Below the pieces are notes generated by a model. That model did not search any database and was not told where the DNA came from. It saw only the letters and a program-made list of their open reading frames with translations. The position numbers were made by a program, and so were the translations under genes. A stretch of DNA of 64,000 bases from Cystobacter ferrugineus. Its GTDB lineage: Bacteria > Myxococcota > Myxococcia > Myxococcales > Myxococcaceae. Below are positions 17,073 through 25,082 of this stretch, piece by piece. The first letter of the stretch is position 1. Each line of letters starts with the position of its first letter. The stretch is taken from contig NZ_MPIN01000004.1 in NCBI RefSeq assembly GCF_001887355.1, positions 248,001 to 312,000 on the forward strand, written 5' to 3'.

Positions 17073-17684
17073 TCAGCGCCAGGAGATGTCGTACGCCCCC
17101 TCGAGCGTGTCCAGTTGCCGGCCGAACACCGTCACGCCGAGGATCCGCGCCTCCTCGAACAGGCCCTGGATGACGCCCTCCTGGAACGGCATGGGCATGA
17201 AGTCGCGGTGCATGGTCCACTCACAGTGATTGGGCCCCAGCCACCGCAAGGAATGCACGCTGCCGCTCACCGCGATCCGGTAGGCCTCGGGGGCATGGCT
17301 CAACAGCCGCCTCGCGTCACTGCCCGCCGCCACGAGCAGCGCCCGGCCGATGTGGGACGCCAGGAAGTCGCGGACGCACCGCCTCCCCAGCATCCGCAGC
17401 ACCCGGGCGGGGCCTCCGTGCCGGGCGGCCAGGGGCGAGAGGGCGACGTCCAGCACCTCGAGCTGCAGCCGGGAGGGGTAATAGAAGGAGTCCACGTACG
17501 TGTCGTGCTGAGCCCACACCTGGCGGCAGCGCTCCAGCACCTCCGCGTCCCCCTCGCCGAGCGCGAGGACCGCCGCCTGGAAGCTGCGCACGAACAGGCC
17601 CCGCGTCGTGTGCGTGGGCGTCACGAGTTCCAGCCGCCGCGAGAGATCGGGAACCCACCCGTCCCCTGAAGGAGAAGCAATCAC
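17073..17684 (-). CDS. DUF2378 (TIGR02265) family protein, copy 1
   Basis: A 203-residue member of a family essentially confined to myxobacteria. Shared landmarks are TTRGLFVRSFQAAVLALGE near the N-terminus, YVDSFYYPSRLQLEVLDVAL, the LRMLGRRCVRDF helix and the closing half SLRWLGPNHCEWTMHRDFMP and DISWR. The fold is predicted alpha/beta with no catalytic motif; it resembles ligand-binding haem-NO-like proteins in helix layout, but I would not push that. GTG start with GAGGTCC before it. It is the last of three same-strand copies; the four copies differ too much to be recent duplicates. Confidence 0.83.
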   Translation of the reverse strand: MIASPSGDGWVPDLSRRLELVTPTHTTRGLFVRSFQAAVLALGEGDAEVLERCRQVWAQHDTYVDSFYYPSRLQLEVLDVALSPLAARHGGPARVLRMLGRRCVRDFLASHIGRALLVAAGSDARRLLSHAPEAYRIAVSGSVHSLRWLGPNHCEWTMHRDFMPMPFQEGVIQGLFEEARILGVTVFGRQLDTLEGAYDISWR

Positions 17685-17745
17685 TCGGACCTCGGATTCG
17701 AAGGGGGGCGCGGAGCCCGGGTTCCAGCTACCTCATCCCCACCAC

Positions 17746-18348
17746 TCACCGCCAGGAGATGTCGTACTCACTGTCCAGCACGCCTGTCTGGACACCGACC
17801 ACGTGGACGCGGCGGGCATCCATCCGCTCCAACATGGCCACCAGCATGCCCTCGTGGAACGCGGCGGGCGCGAAGTCACGCTTCATGGTGAAGCGGCAGT
17901 GCTGGGGACCCAACCACTCCACCGAGCGCGTGCCATTGACCGACACCAGATAGGTGGAAGGCAGGTGATTGACGAGCCGCCGCGCCTCGCCGCGCACCAG
18001 CACCTGCATGGCCCTGCCGGCCTCCGACTCCATGAAGTCCGTCGCCACGCAATGCCCCATCAACCACAGGGTGCACTCCGCCTCGCCATGGCGCTCCATG
18101 AGCGGGGGCAGCGCCGTGGACGCCATCTCCAGGAAGAGCCGGATGGAATAGTTGAAGAAGTCGAAGAACCAGGCCTGTCCGCACGCGGCGGCACACCGCG
18201 CCGCCAACTCCTCGTCACCCAGCACCCGGATGGCCCGCAGGGCCCCCTGGCAGAACAATCCACGCGCCATGTCCTCCGAGGTCGCCTGGGCCAGCCGTGG
18301 CGCCCACAACGCGGCCTCACGTCCCGGAAAATCGAGGGGGGGGCTCAC
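17746..18348 (-). CDS. DUF2378 (TIGR02265) family protein, copy 2
   Basis: Second tandem copy, 200 residues. It keeps the family pattern: DMARGLFCQGALRAIRVLGD, then FFDFFNYSIRLFLEMASTAL, LWLMGHCVATDFMESEAG, SVEWLGPQHCRFTMKRDFAP, and ends EYDISWR like copy 1 (AYDISWR). The GTG start at 18348 is chosen because GAGGGAG lies just upstream and because a longer frame would run back into copy 3. A 28-base gap to copy 3 and 61 bases to copy 1 indicate one transcript. Confidence 0.83.
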   Translation of the reverse strand: MSPPLDFPGREAALWAPRLAQATSEDMARGLFCQGALRAIRVLGDEELAARCAAACGQAWFFDFFNYSIRLFLEMASTALPPLMERHGEAECTLWLMGHCVATDFMESEAGRAMQVLVRGEARRLVNHLPSTYLVSVNGTRSVEWLGPQHCRFTMKRDFAPAAFHEGMLVAMLERMDARRVHVVGVQTGVLDSEYDISWR

Positions 18349-18376
18349 CGTGCTCCCTCGCCCATGAAGGAGCCGC

Positions 18377-19000
18377 TCACTGCCACCAGAAGTCGCATTC
18401 ACTGTCGAGCCCACCTGTCTGCCTGCCGCTGACACGTACTGCGCGCCCCCCCCACAAATCCAACGATGTCTTCACCATGCCCTCGTGGAACGGATAGGGC
18501 ATGAAGTCCTGCTTGAGCGTGAGCCGTCCACTGCACGGCCCCATCCAACGCACCTCGTACTCGCCGAAACTCACCGACGTCCGGTAGGCCATGGGCAGCG
18601 CGGACTGGAGCTGCCGGGGACTGAGCGGCGACAACGACAGCATCACCTTGCCCACCCCGAGCCCCCACACCCTTTGCGCCACCTGCTGTCCCAACCGCCG
18701 CAGCCCCTCCTCCGCCCCTCCGTACTCCTCCGCCAGGGCCGGCAGCGCCGTGGAGACCATCTGGTAGTGCATCCTCGCGGGGTAGCTGAAGAAATCCAGG
18801 AAGCGGGACTCGCCACTCTCCTCCACACACCGTCGCACCAGCGGCTCGCGTCCCAGGGAGCGCAGCGCCTCGAGCGTGCCGTTGAAGTACATCCCCCGCA
18901 CCGTGTGCCGCTCCGCGACCAGATTGCTGCGCCGCGCCAGCTCTCGTTCCCAGGCGTCTGCCTTTGCCCCACCAAGGCCCACGCTGTCATTCACGGCCAT
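18377..19000 (-). CDS. DUF2378 (TIGR02265) family protein, copy 3
   Basis: First gene of the tandem trio, 207 residues, with HTVRGMYFNGTLEALRSLGR, FLDFFSYPARMHYQMVSTAL, VRWMGPCSGRLTLKQDFMPY and the shared closing motif (SECDFWWQ). The start is ATG 19000, preceded by AGGGGG. The 231 bases upstream lack a gene but hold two inverted repeats, listed separately, which may control this group. The conserved tryptophan-glycine-proline turn (WxGP) and the following RDFMP/KQDFMP segment are the most constant features among the four copies here. Confidence 0.83.
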   Translation of the reverse strand: MAVNDSVGLGGAKADAWERELARRSNLVAERHTVRGMYFNGTLEALRSLGREPLVRRCVEESGESRFLDFFSYPARMHYQMVSTALPALAEEYGGAEEGLRRLGQQVAQRVWGLGVGKVMLSLSPLSPRQLQSALPMAYRTSVSFGEYEVRWMGPCSGRLTLKQDFMPYPFHEGMVKTSLDLWGGRAVRVSGRQTGGLDSECDFWWQ

Positions 19001-19087
19001 GAGTGCCCCCTGAGCGGCAACCCGCTTGAACGACCAATCTCTAGCGTAGGGCATCCCCTCCGGGATGTCAGTAACAGCCCGCCACAT

Positions 19088-19117
19088 CCTATTCCTTTTT
19101 CCCTAGGAAAGGATAGG
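19088..19117. promoter_or_regulatory. Inverted repeat upstream of the DUF2378 trio
   Basis: CCTATTCCTTT (19088-19098) pairs with AAAGGATAGG (19108-19117) with one bulged base, and the loop is itself partly symmetrical (TTTCCCTAGGAAA). It lies 88 bases before the first DUF2378 start, in an AT-richer pocket of otherwise GC-rich DNA. It may be an operator or a transcript hairpin; no poly-T tract follows on either strand to support a terminator. Confidence 0.4.
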
Positions 19118-19181
19118 CATTGTCTGTCTTTCCATCCCTCTTGTGGGATTGCGCTGTCATCACCCGGCCCCTACCGGAGCG

Positions 19182-19195
19182 TTGAAAGCTTTCAA
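19182..19195. promoter_or_regulatory. Perfect 14-bp palindrome, possible operator
   Basis: TTGAAAGCTTTCAA reads identically on both strands and stands in the 231-base gap between the HAD phosphatase (ending at 19232) and the DUF2378 trio (starting at 19000). AT-rich perfect palindromes of this length are rare in DNA of this composition and resemble binding sites for dimeric repressors. No regulator gene is adjacent. Confidence 0.4.
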
Positions 19196-19231
19196 TCCGG
19201 CCACAGCGCGAGGCCGCGCGTGGTGTGAGGA

Positions 19232-19930
19232 TCAGCGCGCGTTCAGCAGCCAGTGCTCGAGTTCCTCGGGCAGCGAGGCGAAGTCACGAATGACCCAATG
19301 GGCGCCCGCCTCACGCAGCGTCTGTTCAGGAATGAGGGTGGTCACACCCACGGCGAACATGCCGGCCGCGCGCGCCGCGAGGATGCCATTGACGGCGTCC
19401 TCGAAGACGACACACCTGGAGGGCTCCACGCCGAGCGCCCGGGCGGTGGCGAGGAAGATGTCCGGCGCGGGCTTGCCCCGCGTCACGTCCTCGGCACCGA
19501 CGACGCGCGAGAAGAAGGGGCGCAGCGCGAGCCCATCGAGCACGAAGTCACGGTTGGCCGCGGGTGCGGCCGTGGCCACCGCGAGCCCCCGCCCCGCTTG
19601 ACGCAAGCGGGTGAGCAGCTCCGGGGCGCCGCGCAGGGCCACCCGGTGCGGCCCGTACAGCTCGCGGTAGTGCGCTTCCTTCTGATCGGCCAGGCGTGCC
19701 ACCTCGTCGGCGGCCATGGGGCGGCCCAGCAGCGCGGGGAGGATCTCCTCGTTGCGCTTGCCGGCGAACTCCCGCTCGAAGCGCTCCTCGGGCGCCCCGG
19801 CCGCATCGAGGCCGAGCGAGCGCGCCAGGGCCACCCAGGCCTGGACGTGGAAGCGCATGTTGTCGACGAGGGTGCCGTCCATGTCGAAGAGGACGGCGGA
19901 GGGGGGAGGCAGGGACGGGGACAGGGACAT
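19232..19930 (-). CDS. HAD-family phosphatase (beta-phosphoglucomutase/sugar-phosphatase-like)
   Basis: A 232-residue HAD subfamily IA enzyme. Motif I is VLFDMDGTLVDN (nucleophile and acid aspartates D16 and D18), motif II lies in VATAAP, motif III is RGKPAPDIFL and motif IV is VVFEDAVNGILAA. A helical cap of about 70 residues follows motif I, as in beta-phosphoglucomutases and phosphoglycolate phosphatases. The likely substrate is a sugar or organic monophosphate. It interrupts the DUF2378 series: copy 4 is 12 bases upstream on the same strand, so all may share a transcript. Confidence 0.88.
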   Translation of the reverse strand: MSLSPSLPPPSAVLFDMDGTLVDNMRFHVQAWVALARSLGLDAAGAPEERFEREFAGKRNEEILPALLGRPMAADEVARLADQKEAHYRELYGPHRVALRGAPELLTRLRQAGRGLAVATAAPAANRDFVLDGLALRPFFSRVVGAEDVTRGKPAPDIFLATARALGVEPSRCVVFEDAVNGILAARAAGMFAVGVTTLIPEQTLREAGAHWVIRDFASLPEELEHWLLNAR

Positions 19931-19942
19931 GCCCCAGCCCTA

Positions 19943-20569
19943 TCACGTCTGCCAGGAGACCTCGTATTCACTCTCGAGCGTGGAGAGCTGGTGGCCGCGC
20001 ACCTGGGCATCGCGCGCGCTCGCCTTGTCCAGCACCCCCATCAACACGCCCTCGAGGAAGGGATAGGGCATGAACTCCCGGCGCATGATGAGCCGGCCAC
20101 GCGTGGGGCCCGTCCACACGATGGAGCGGCTGCCAAAGCTCACCGAGGCCCGGTACGTCGCCGGCAGGTTGTCCACCAGCTTCTTCACGTCCCCATTGGC
20201 CAGGAGCTGCAGCGCCATGCCCGCCGCCGAGCACAGGAAGCCATCCGCGGCACGGTAGCCCAGGGCCCGCAGCGCCTCGTCGATGCCTCCACAGCGCTGC
20301 TCCAGCATGCGCGCCGCGATGAACATCATCCGCAGGCTGGCGCTCACCGGATAGGCGAAGAAGTCGACGAGCTTGTCCTCGCCACTGGCCCGCTGGCAGT
20401 CGCGCACCGCCTCCTCGTCGCCCAGACAGCGGACCGCCTCCAGCGTGGTGCGCAAGAACATGCCCCGCGCCGTATCCGAGGGCGACGCCATGGCCAGACG
20501 CCGCGCCAGATCTTCATCCGAGCCAGGCGGGACCACGTCCCATGGGTCCTGTTCAACGTGTCTGTGCAT
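19943..20569 (-). CDS. DUF2378 (TIGR02265) family protein, copy 4
   Basis: A 208-residue family member with DTARGMFLRTTLEAVRCLGD, VDFFAYPVSASLRMMFIAA, IVWTGPTRGRLIMRREFMPY and the closing EYEVSWQT. It is separated from copies 1-3 by the HAD gene, 12 bases upstream of it. The preferred start is ATG 20569; an upstream in-frame start at 20608 would add 13 residues without family support. The region 20609-20717 before it is AT-richer and could hold the promoter, but I see no convincing -35/-10 pair on this strand. Confidence 0.8.
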   Translation of the reverse strand: MHRHVEQDPWDVVPPGSDEDLARRLAMASPSDTARGMFLRTTLEAVRCLGDEEAVRDCQRASGEDKLVDFFAYPVSASLRMMFIAARMLEQRCGGIDEALRALGYRAADGFLCSAAGMALQLLANGDVKKLVDNLPATYRASVSFGSRSIVWTGPTRGRLIMRREFMPYPFLEGVLMGVLDKASARDAQVRGHQLSTLESEYEVSWQT

Positions 20570-20717
20570 GCCCCCCAACTTCACACCGCCCACCCCCGTG
20601 GCGTCCACACCCCCCGCGCATCTTTCCCTCCATCCGCGCCGACATGTCTAATCATTGACCAGCTCAACCCGGCTGGATAAATCCATTCAGCCTGCAAACC
20701 AGAACTGAAGAGAGGGA

Positions 20718-22778
20718 TTAACCGGGAAAAGAGGGCGAGGAAGTGCCGGTGGAGGAGAGGTCGGATTGGCCGAGGAACTCGTCCAGGGCCCCCACGTCGA
20801 TGGGTTTGCGGAACACGGCGTCCACGAGGGCGAGGTTGGCGCGATTCTGCCCGCGCACGTCCATGCCGGTGACGATGGCGAGCAGGGCATGGGGAGAGCG
20901 CTGGCGCAGCTCGCGCGCCACCTCCCACCCGGACAGGTCCGGCATCACCGCGTCCAGGAGCGCCGCGTCGTAGAGCCGCTCGTCCCACATCTTGAGCGCC
21001 ACCTCGCCGCCCGGAGCCACCTTCACGTCGTAGCCCTCCTCGCTGAGCAGCTCCGCCATCATCCGCGCGTTGTCCGGATCGTCGTCCACCACCAGTACCC
21101 GGCGTGTGCGCTGGAAGCGCCGGGGGCCCACCATGCCCCAGCTCTCCCCCGCGAGCCGCTCGTCCTCTTCCCGCTCCTGGGCGGAGCGCACCAGCGGCAT
21201 GCGCACGACGAAGGCCGCGCCCGGGCGCCCGACGAGGTTCTCCACCGTCAGCTCCCCGCCCCAGCGCCGCACCTGCTCGCGCGCCACCGCGAGCAGCAAC
21301 GACAACTGGGGAGCGCCCACCTCGCGGCTGAGCGGATCGAACATGCGCGTCATCTCCCCGGCGGAGTAGGACGCCCCCGAGTCCTCCACGCGCAGCACGC
21401 CCTGGCCTCCCGGCTCCGCCCGCGTCTGGACCACCACGCGCCCGCCCCCGTCCCCCAGCCGCTCGCGCTCGGCCAGCAACAGGTTCACCACCAGCTCGCG
21501 GAAGAAGCCCGGATCGGCCCGCACCGCGCCGGGACTGCCCAGGCGCAGCTCCACCGATACCGGATGCTCGCGCTGCTCCAGCTCCCCGCGCGCCAGCTCC
21601 AGCGCCTCGCGCACCGTGGCATCCACCTGCACGTCGTGCAGGTGCTCCTCGGTGCGCTGCACGTTGAACTCCTGCAGCCGGGCCACCAGCTCCCCCACCT
21701 GCCCCACCGTCCTGTCCAGCGAGTCCAGGTGCTCGGGGTTGTACTCGCGCCGCAAGAGCGTGATGCGCAGGCGCAGCACGTTGAGCAGGTTGTTGAGCGC
21801 GTGCGCCGCGCCACTGGCGAGCTGCCCCAGCGCCTGCGTGCGCGTGCGCTGCAACAGCCGGCCCTGCAACCGGCGCAGCTCGTCATGCGCGCTCAAGAGC
21901 GCCTTGTTCTGGTTGGCCGCCTCGGTGCGATCCGTGAAGGTTTGAATGACGCCGGCGAGCTCGTCGCCCTCCTGCCGCAGGGGCGTGGCGCTCAGCTCCA
22001 GGGTGGCCTCGTCCCCGCCGGGCCGCTCCACCACCATCAGCACGCCGCGCACCGGCCCGTGCTCGTGCAGCGCCTGCATGAAGGGCATGTCGGCCACCTT
22101 GAAGGGCGTGCCGTCCGGGTGGCGCGCGTTCACCTGCGAGAGCACCGTCGCCAGCGACGTGTGCGAGCGCGCGCCCACCACGGCACGCATGGGCATGCCG
22201 ATGAGGCGGCTGACCGGTGGCGTGGCGAAGGACACCGTCCCATCCGGTTCGGCCAGCAGGATGCCCACCTCCACGTGGTTGAGCACCGACTCCATCACCG
22301 CCGCCTCGCGAAAGCGCACCTCCTCCGTCTTGAGCACCCGCGTGAAGGAGGCCTGCGCCGAGGCGTGCGCCTCGCCCACCAGCTCCACCACGAAGGTGGC
22401 CACCTCCGGCTCCAGCCGCTGGCGGTTGCGCCGCGCGTACACGTAGAGCAGCACCTCCCCCAGGGCCTTGAACTCGCGCGCCAGGTCCTCCGCGTCGAAG
22501 CGCTGGTCGTAGCGCCGCGCCCCGTGCGAGCGCACCACCTCCGGCCAGAGGATGAGGGCATCCTTCCCCCGGTCCCTGAGCAGGCGGACGAGCTCGTCCA
22601 CCAGCGGGCGCAAGGGGGCGCGCAGATCCCTGCCGGGCACGTCCAGTTCATGGGTCTCGGCCCGGATGCGCTTGGCCCACAGACGCACCACGCGCTCGCC
22701 CTCCTCTTCCAGCAGGGAGAGCAGGGCCGTCACTGGGTCCACGGGCGGTGGGATGTTTTGGAGGAAGGGAATGACCAT
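20718..22778 (-). CDS. Hybrid histidine kinase/response regulator with degenerate kinase core
   Basis: A 686-residue cytosolic protein. Order: helical RsbR-N-like domain (about 15-150), PAS domain (about 160-285), histidine-kinase dimerisation helix with AAHALNNLLN (H326), ATPase-like domain (about 425-530) and a receiver (about 558-670: VLVVDDD, D609 in LLDAVMPD, K658 in FRKPI). The kinase core is abnormal: the acid after H326 is alanine, the N-box asparagine position reads AERER (about 436-440), and the G1 box is DSGAS in place of DxGxG. The receiver looks intact. Start set by GGGAGGAACC before ATG 22778. It may be a pseudokinase scaffold or phosphate sink fed by another kinase. Confidence 0.87.
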   Translation of the reverse strand: MVIPFLQNIPPPVDPVTALLSLLEEEGERVVRLWAKRIRAETHELDVPGRDLRAPLRPLVDELVRLLRDRGKDALILWPEVVRSHGARRYDQRFDAEDLAREFKALGEVLLYVYARRNRQRLEPEVATFVVELVGEAHASAQASFTRVLKTEEVRFREAAVMESVLNHVEVGILLAEPDGTVSFATPPVSRLIGMPMRAVVGARSHTSLATVLSQVNARHPDGTPFKVADMPFMQALHEHGPVRGVLMVVERPGGDEATLELSATPLRQEGDELAGVIQTFTDRTEAANQNKALLSAHDELRRLQGRLLQRTRTQALGQLASGAAHALNNLLNVLRLRITLLRREYNPEHLDSLDRTVGQVGELVARLQEFNVQRTEEHLHDVQVDATVREALELARGELEQREHPVSVELRLGSPGAVRADPGFFRELVVNLLLAERERLGDGGGRVVVQTRAEPGGQGVLRVEDSGASYSAGEMTRMFDPLSREVGAPQLSLLLAVAREQVRRWGGELTVENLVGRPGAAFVVRMPLVRSAQEREEDERLAGESWGMVGPRRFQRTRRVLVVDDDPDNARMMAELLSEEGYDVKVAPGGEVALKMWDERLYDAALLDAVMPDLSGWEVARELRQRSPHALLAIVTGMDVRGQNRANLALVDAVFRKPIDVGALDEFLGQSDLSSTGTSSPSFPG

Positions 22779-22856
22779 GGTTCCTCCCGTACAGGGTGGG
22801 CATGGGGGCTGGGAGCGGCCAGCCGTAAATGCGACGGTCCCCCGCGGAGGGCGAGG

Positions 22857-23621
22857 ATGGTGAATGACGGCAATGATCGCGACAAGAACGAGTTCGAGGT
22901 CTCTCCCATCTCGGACTCGGCCATGGCGCAGCTCTTCCGGGGTGAGCTCAGCCGCTCGGACACCTGGCGCTCGCGCCTGGACAACACCACCAACTGGTCG
23001 CTCACCACCACCGCGGCCGTCGTCTCCTTCGGCTTCACCACCTCGGCCTCTCCGGTGGTGTTCCTGGTGGGCATCTGGATGGTGCTGATGTTCCTGCTCA
23101 TCGAGGCGCGGCGCTACCGCTACTACGACCTGTGGATCCGCCGGGTGCGACTGTTGGAAAACGGCTATTGGGTGCCGCTCCTGCGCCGCGAGCCGGTGGA
23201 CCCGGACGCCCTCCGCGAGCTGGTCAACCTGGTGGAACGGCCGCAAATCCAGCTCTCGCTCTTCTCGGCCATCTCCACGCGGCTCAACCGCGCCTACGGC
23301 CCCATCCTGCTCGTGTTGACGCTCACCTGGTTCGTCAAGGTGTACAGCCACCCCGACGCCCCCGAGGATGTCGGCGAGTTCATGGAGCGGGCGAGCGTGG
23401 GTCCGGTGTCGGGCGGGGTGGTGACGGTGGTGCTGGGGCTGGTGGTGCTCGTCTTCGCCTACATCTTCGCGTCCTCCTTCTTCACCCGGGCGCCCATGGG
23501 CGAGCTGCGCCCGTTGCCGCGAGGTCGACGCGCCGCGCTGTGGGAGTCGTTCTACCGGCCCTACGCCACGCTCGCTCCCCGCCGCCGGAGCCGCCGCCCC
23601 GCGTCTCCCCCATTGCATTAG
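22857..23621 (+). CDS. DUF2270 membrane protein
   Basis: A 254-residue integral membrane protein. After a soluble N-terminus comes LRGELSRSDTWRSRLDNTTN-type sequence (here LFRGELSRSDTWRSRLD), then paired hydrophobic helices at about 46-82 (TTTAAVVSFGF; VVFLVGIWMVLMFLLIEARR) and two more at about 140-155 and 180-205. The RRYRYYDLWIRRVRLLE turn after the first pair is characteristic of DUF2270. GGAGG precedes ATG 22857 by 6 bases. It diverges from the hybrid kinase with 78 bases between starts. Function of the family is unknown. Confidence 0.85.
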   Translation: MVNDGNDRDKNEFEVSPISDSAMAQLFRGELSRSDTWRSRLDNTTNWSLTTTAAVVSFGFTTSASPVVFLVGIWMVLMFLLIEARRYRYYDLWIRRVRLLENGYWVPLLRREPVDPDALRELVNLVERPQIQLSLFSAISTRLNRAYGPILLVLTLTWFVKVYSHPDAPEDVGEFMERASVGPVSGGVVTVVLGLVVLVFAYIFASSFFTRAPMGELRPLPRGRRAALWESFYRPYATLAPRRRSRRPASPPLH

Positions 23622-23687
23622 CCCGGCTCCTCCAGGGAGGGCTTTCCTCCTTCCGGCCCCCTGGCTTTTGTGGTTGAAGCAAAAGCC

Positions 23688-24692
23688 ATGGCGACTCCGC
23701 GTACGGTCACGGTCATCAATGGCGACGGTATCGGCCCCGAGGTCATGGCGGCCACCCTCCGAGTCCTCCAGGCGCTCGAGGTTCCCCTGGAGTTCGAGCA
23801 CCGCGACGCGGGAGCCGAGTGCATCGCCAAGTTCGGCACCAACCTGCCCGATACGACGGTGGAGTCGGTGCTGCGCAATGGCGTGGCGCTCAAGGGCCCC
23901 ACGGGCACGGTGGTGGGCGGCGGCATGGCGTCCGCCAACGTGGGGCTGCGCAAGCGCCTGGACCTGTACGCCGCGCTGCGCCCGGTCAAGAGCGTGCCCG
24001 GCGTGAAGACGCGCTACGAGGGCGTGGACCTGGTGGTGGTGCGCGAGAACACGGAGAGCCTCTACGCGGGCCTCGAGCACATCATCGTGCCGGGCGTGGT
24101 GGAGTCGCTGAAGATCATCACCGAGAAGGCCTCCACCCGCATCGCGCGCTTCGCCTTCGAGCACGCGCGCAAGAACGGCCGCAAGAAGGTCACCGCGGTG
24201 CACAAGGCCAACATCATGAAGCTGTCGGATGGCCTCTTCCTCGACTGCGCGCGCAAGGTGGGCCGCGAGTTCCCGGAAATCCAGTACGAGGAGGTCATCG
24301 TCGACAACATGTGCATGCAGCTCGTGAAGGATCCGAGCCGTTATGACGTGCTGGTGATGGAGAACCTCTACGGGGACATCCTCAGCGACCTGTGCGCGGG
24401 GCTCGTGGGCGGCCTGGGCCTGGTGCCGGGCGCCAACATCGGCGAGCGCACGGCGATGTTCGAGGCGGTGCACGGCACGGCGCCGGACATCGCGGGCAAG
24501 GGCCTGGCCAACCCCACCGCGCTGATGATGTCGGCGGTGATGATGCTCGACTGGTTGGACATGAAGGAGGCCGCGCGCCGCTTCGAGAACGCGCTCGCCC
24601 GCGTGCACTCCGAGGCGAAGGTGCGCACCGGAGACCTGGGCGGCACCTCCAGCACGCGCGACTTCACCGACGCCATCATCGCCGCGCTGTAG
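23688..24692 (+). CDS. NAD-dependent isocitrate/isopropylmalate dehydrogenase family, isocitrate type
   Basis: A 334-residue beta-decarboxylating dehydrogenase. NGDGIGPEV opens the fold; [13 protein letters not shown] is the isocitrate-type substrate loop (isopropylmalate enzymes read RELTGG); [12 protein letters not shown] and NLYGDILSD hold the catalytic lysine/tyrosine partner region and the metal aspartates; [17 protein letters not shown] is the nucleotide loop of NAD-using members. This fits a TCA-cycle NAD-isocitrate dehydrogenase, though homoisocitrate dehydrogenase cannot be fully excluded. It stands alone between DUF2270 and the convergent SUI1 gene (3 bases between stops). Confidence 0.88.
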   Translation: MATPRTVTVINGDGIGPEVMAATLRVLQALEVPLEFEHRDAGAECIAKFGTNLPDTTVESVLRNGVALKGPTGTVVGGGMASANVGLRKRLDLYAALRPVKSVPGVKTRYEGVDLVVVRENTESLYAGLEHIIVPGVVESLKIITEKASTRIARFAFEHARKNGRKKVTAVHKANIMKLSDGLFLDCARKVGREFPEIQYEEVIVDNMCMQLVKDPSRYDVLVMENLYGDILSDLCAGLVGGLGLVPGANIGERTAMFEAVHGTAPDIAGKGLANPTALMMSAVMMLDWLDMKEAARRFENALARVHSEAKVRTGDLGGTSSTRDFTDAIIAAL

Positions 24693-24695
24693 CGC

Positions 24696-25073
24696 TCAGC
24701 CCACGGTGACGCGGCGCACGCCGCGGGCCTCGAGCAGCGCGGGCAGCCGCTCGCGCTGGTCCCCCTGGAGCACCAGGGTGTCCTCCTCCACCGCCCCGCC
24801 ACAGCCGAGCGCCCCCTTGAGCGCCTTGAGCCACTTGTCGCGCTCGGCCTCGGGCAGCCCCAACTGCTCCACCACCGTCACCTCCTTGCCGCCGCGGCCC
24901 TTGCGCTCCAGACGCACCACGGCGCGCGCGGGCCCCTTCGCCGGCTCGTCCTTCACGGGCGCGGGCGCCGGCCCGGGGGGCAGCGCCTCGCGGTCGAGCG
25001 CGAGCGAGGCGAAGGGGTTGTGGAAGGGCGCCGCGGGGGCGGGCGCCTCGGGCTTCTTGTCGCGCTTGCCCAT
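24696..25073 (-). CDS. SUI1/eIF1-like translation factor (YciH family)
   Basis: A 125-residue protein: a proline/alanine-rich N-terminus (1-50) followed by an eIF1/SUI1 domain with [39 protein letters not shown] and a closing [13 protein letters not shown] strand. The Lys/Arg-Gly-Arg-Gly-Gly-Lys segment and the GCGG turn are the diagnostic parts. Family members tune start-codon fidelity, but the bacterial role is not well defined. It follows the VKOR-DsbA gene by 9 bases and is probably co-transcribed. Confidence 0.9.
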   Translation of the reverse strand: MGKRDKKPEAPAPAAPFHNPFASLALDREALPPGPAPAPVKDEPAKGPARAVVRLERKGRGGKEVTVVEQLGLPEAERDKWLKALKGALGCGGAVEEDTLVLQGDQRERLPALLEARGVRRVTVG

Positions 25074-25082
25074 GACACCCGC

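Noticed and set aside
20766-22856. Long plus-strand frame leading into DUF2270
   Set aside because: It is antisense to the hybrid kinase; the good ribosome site and conserved sequence start only at 22857.
22779-24608. Upstream extension of the hybrid kinase frame to over 1200 codons
   Set aside because: It runs antisense through DUF2270 and the isocitrate-type dehydrogenase; ATG 22778 has a GGGAGG site and starts the domain sequence.
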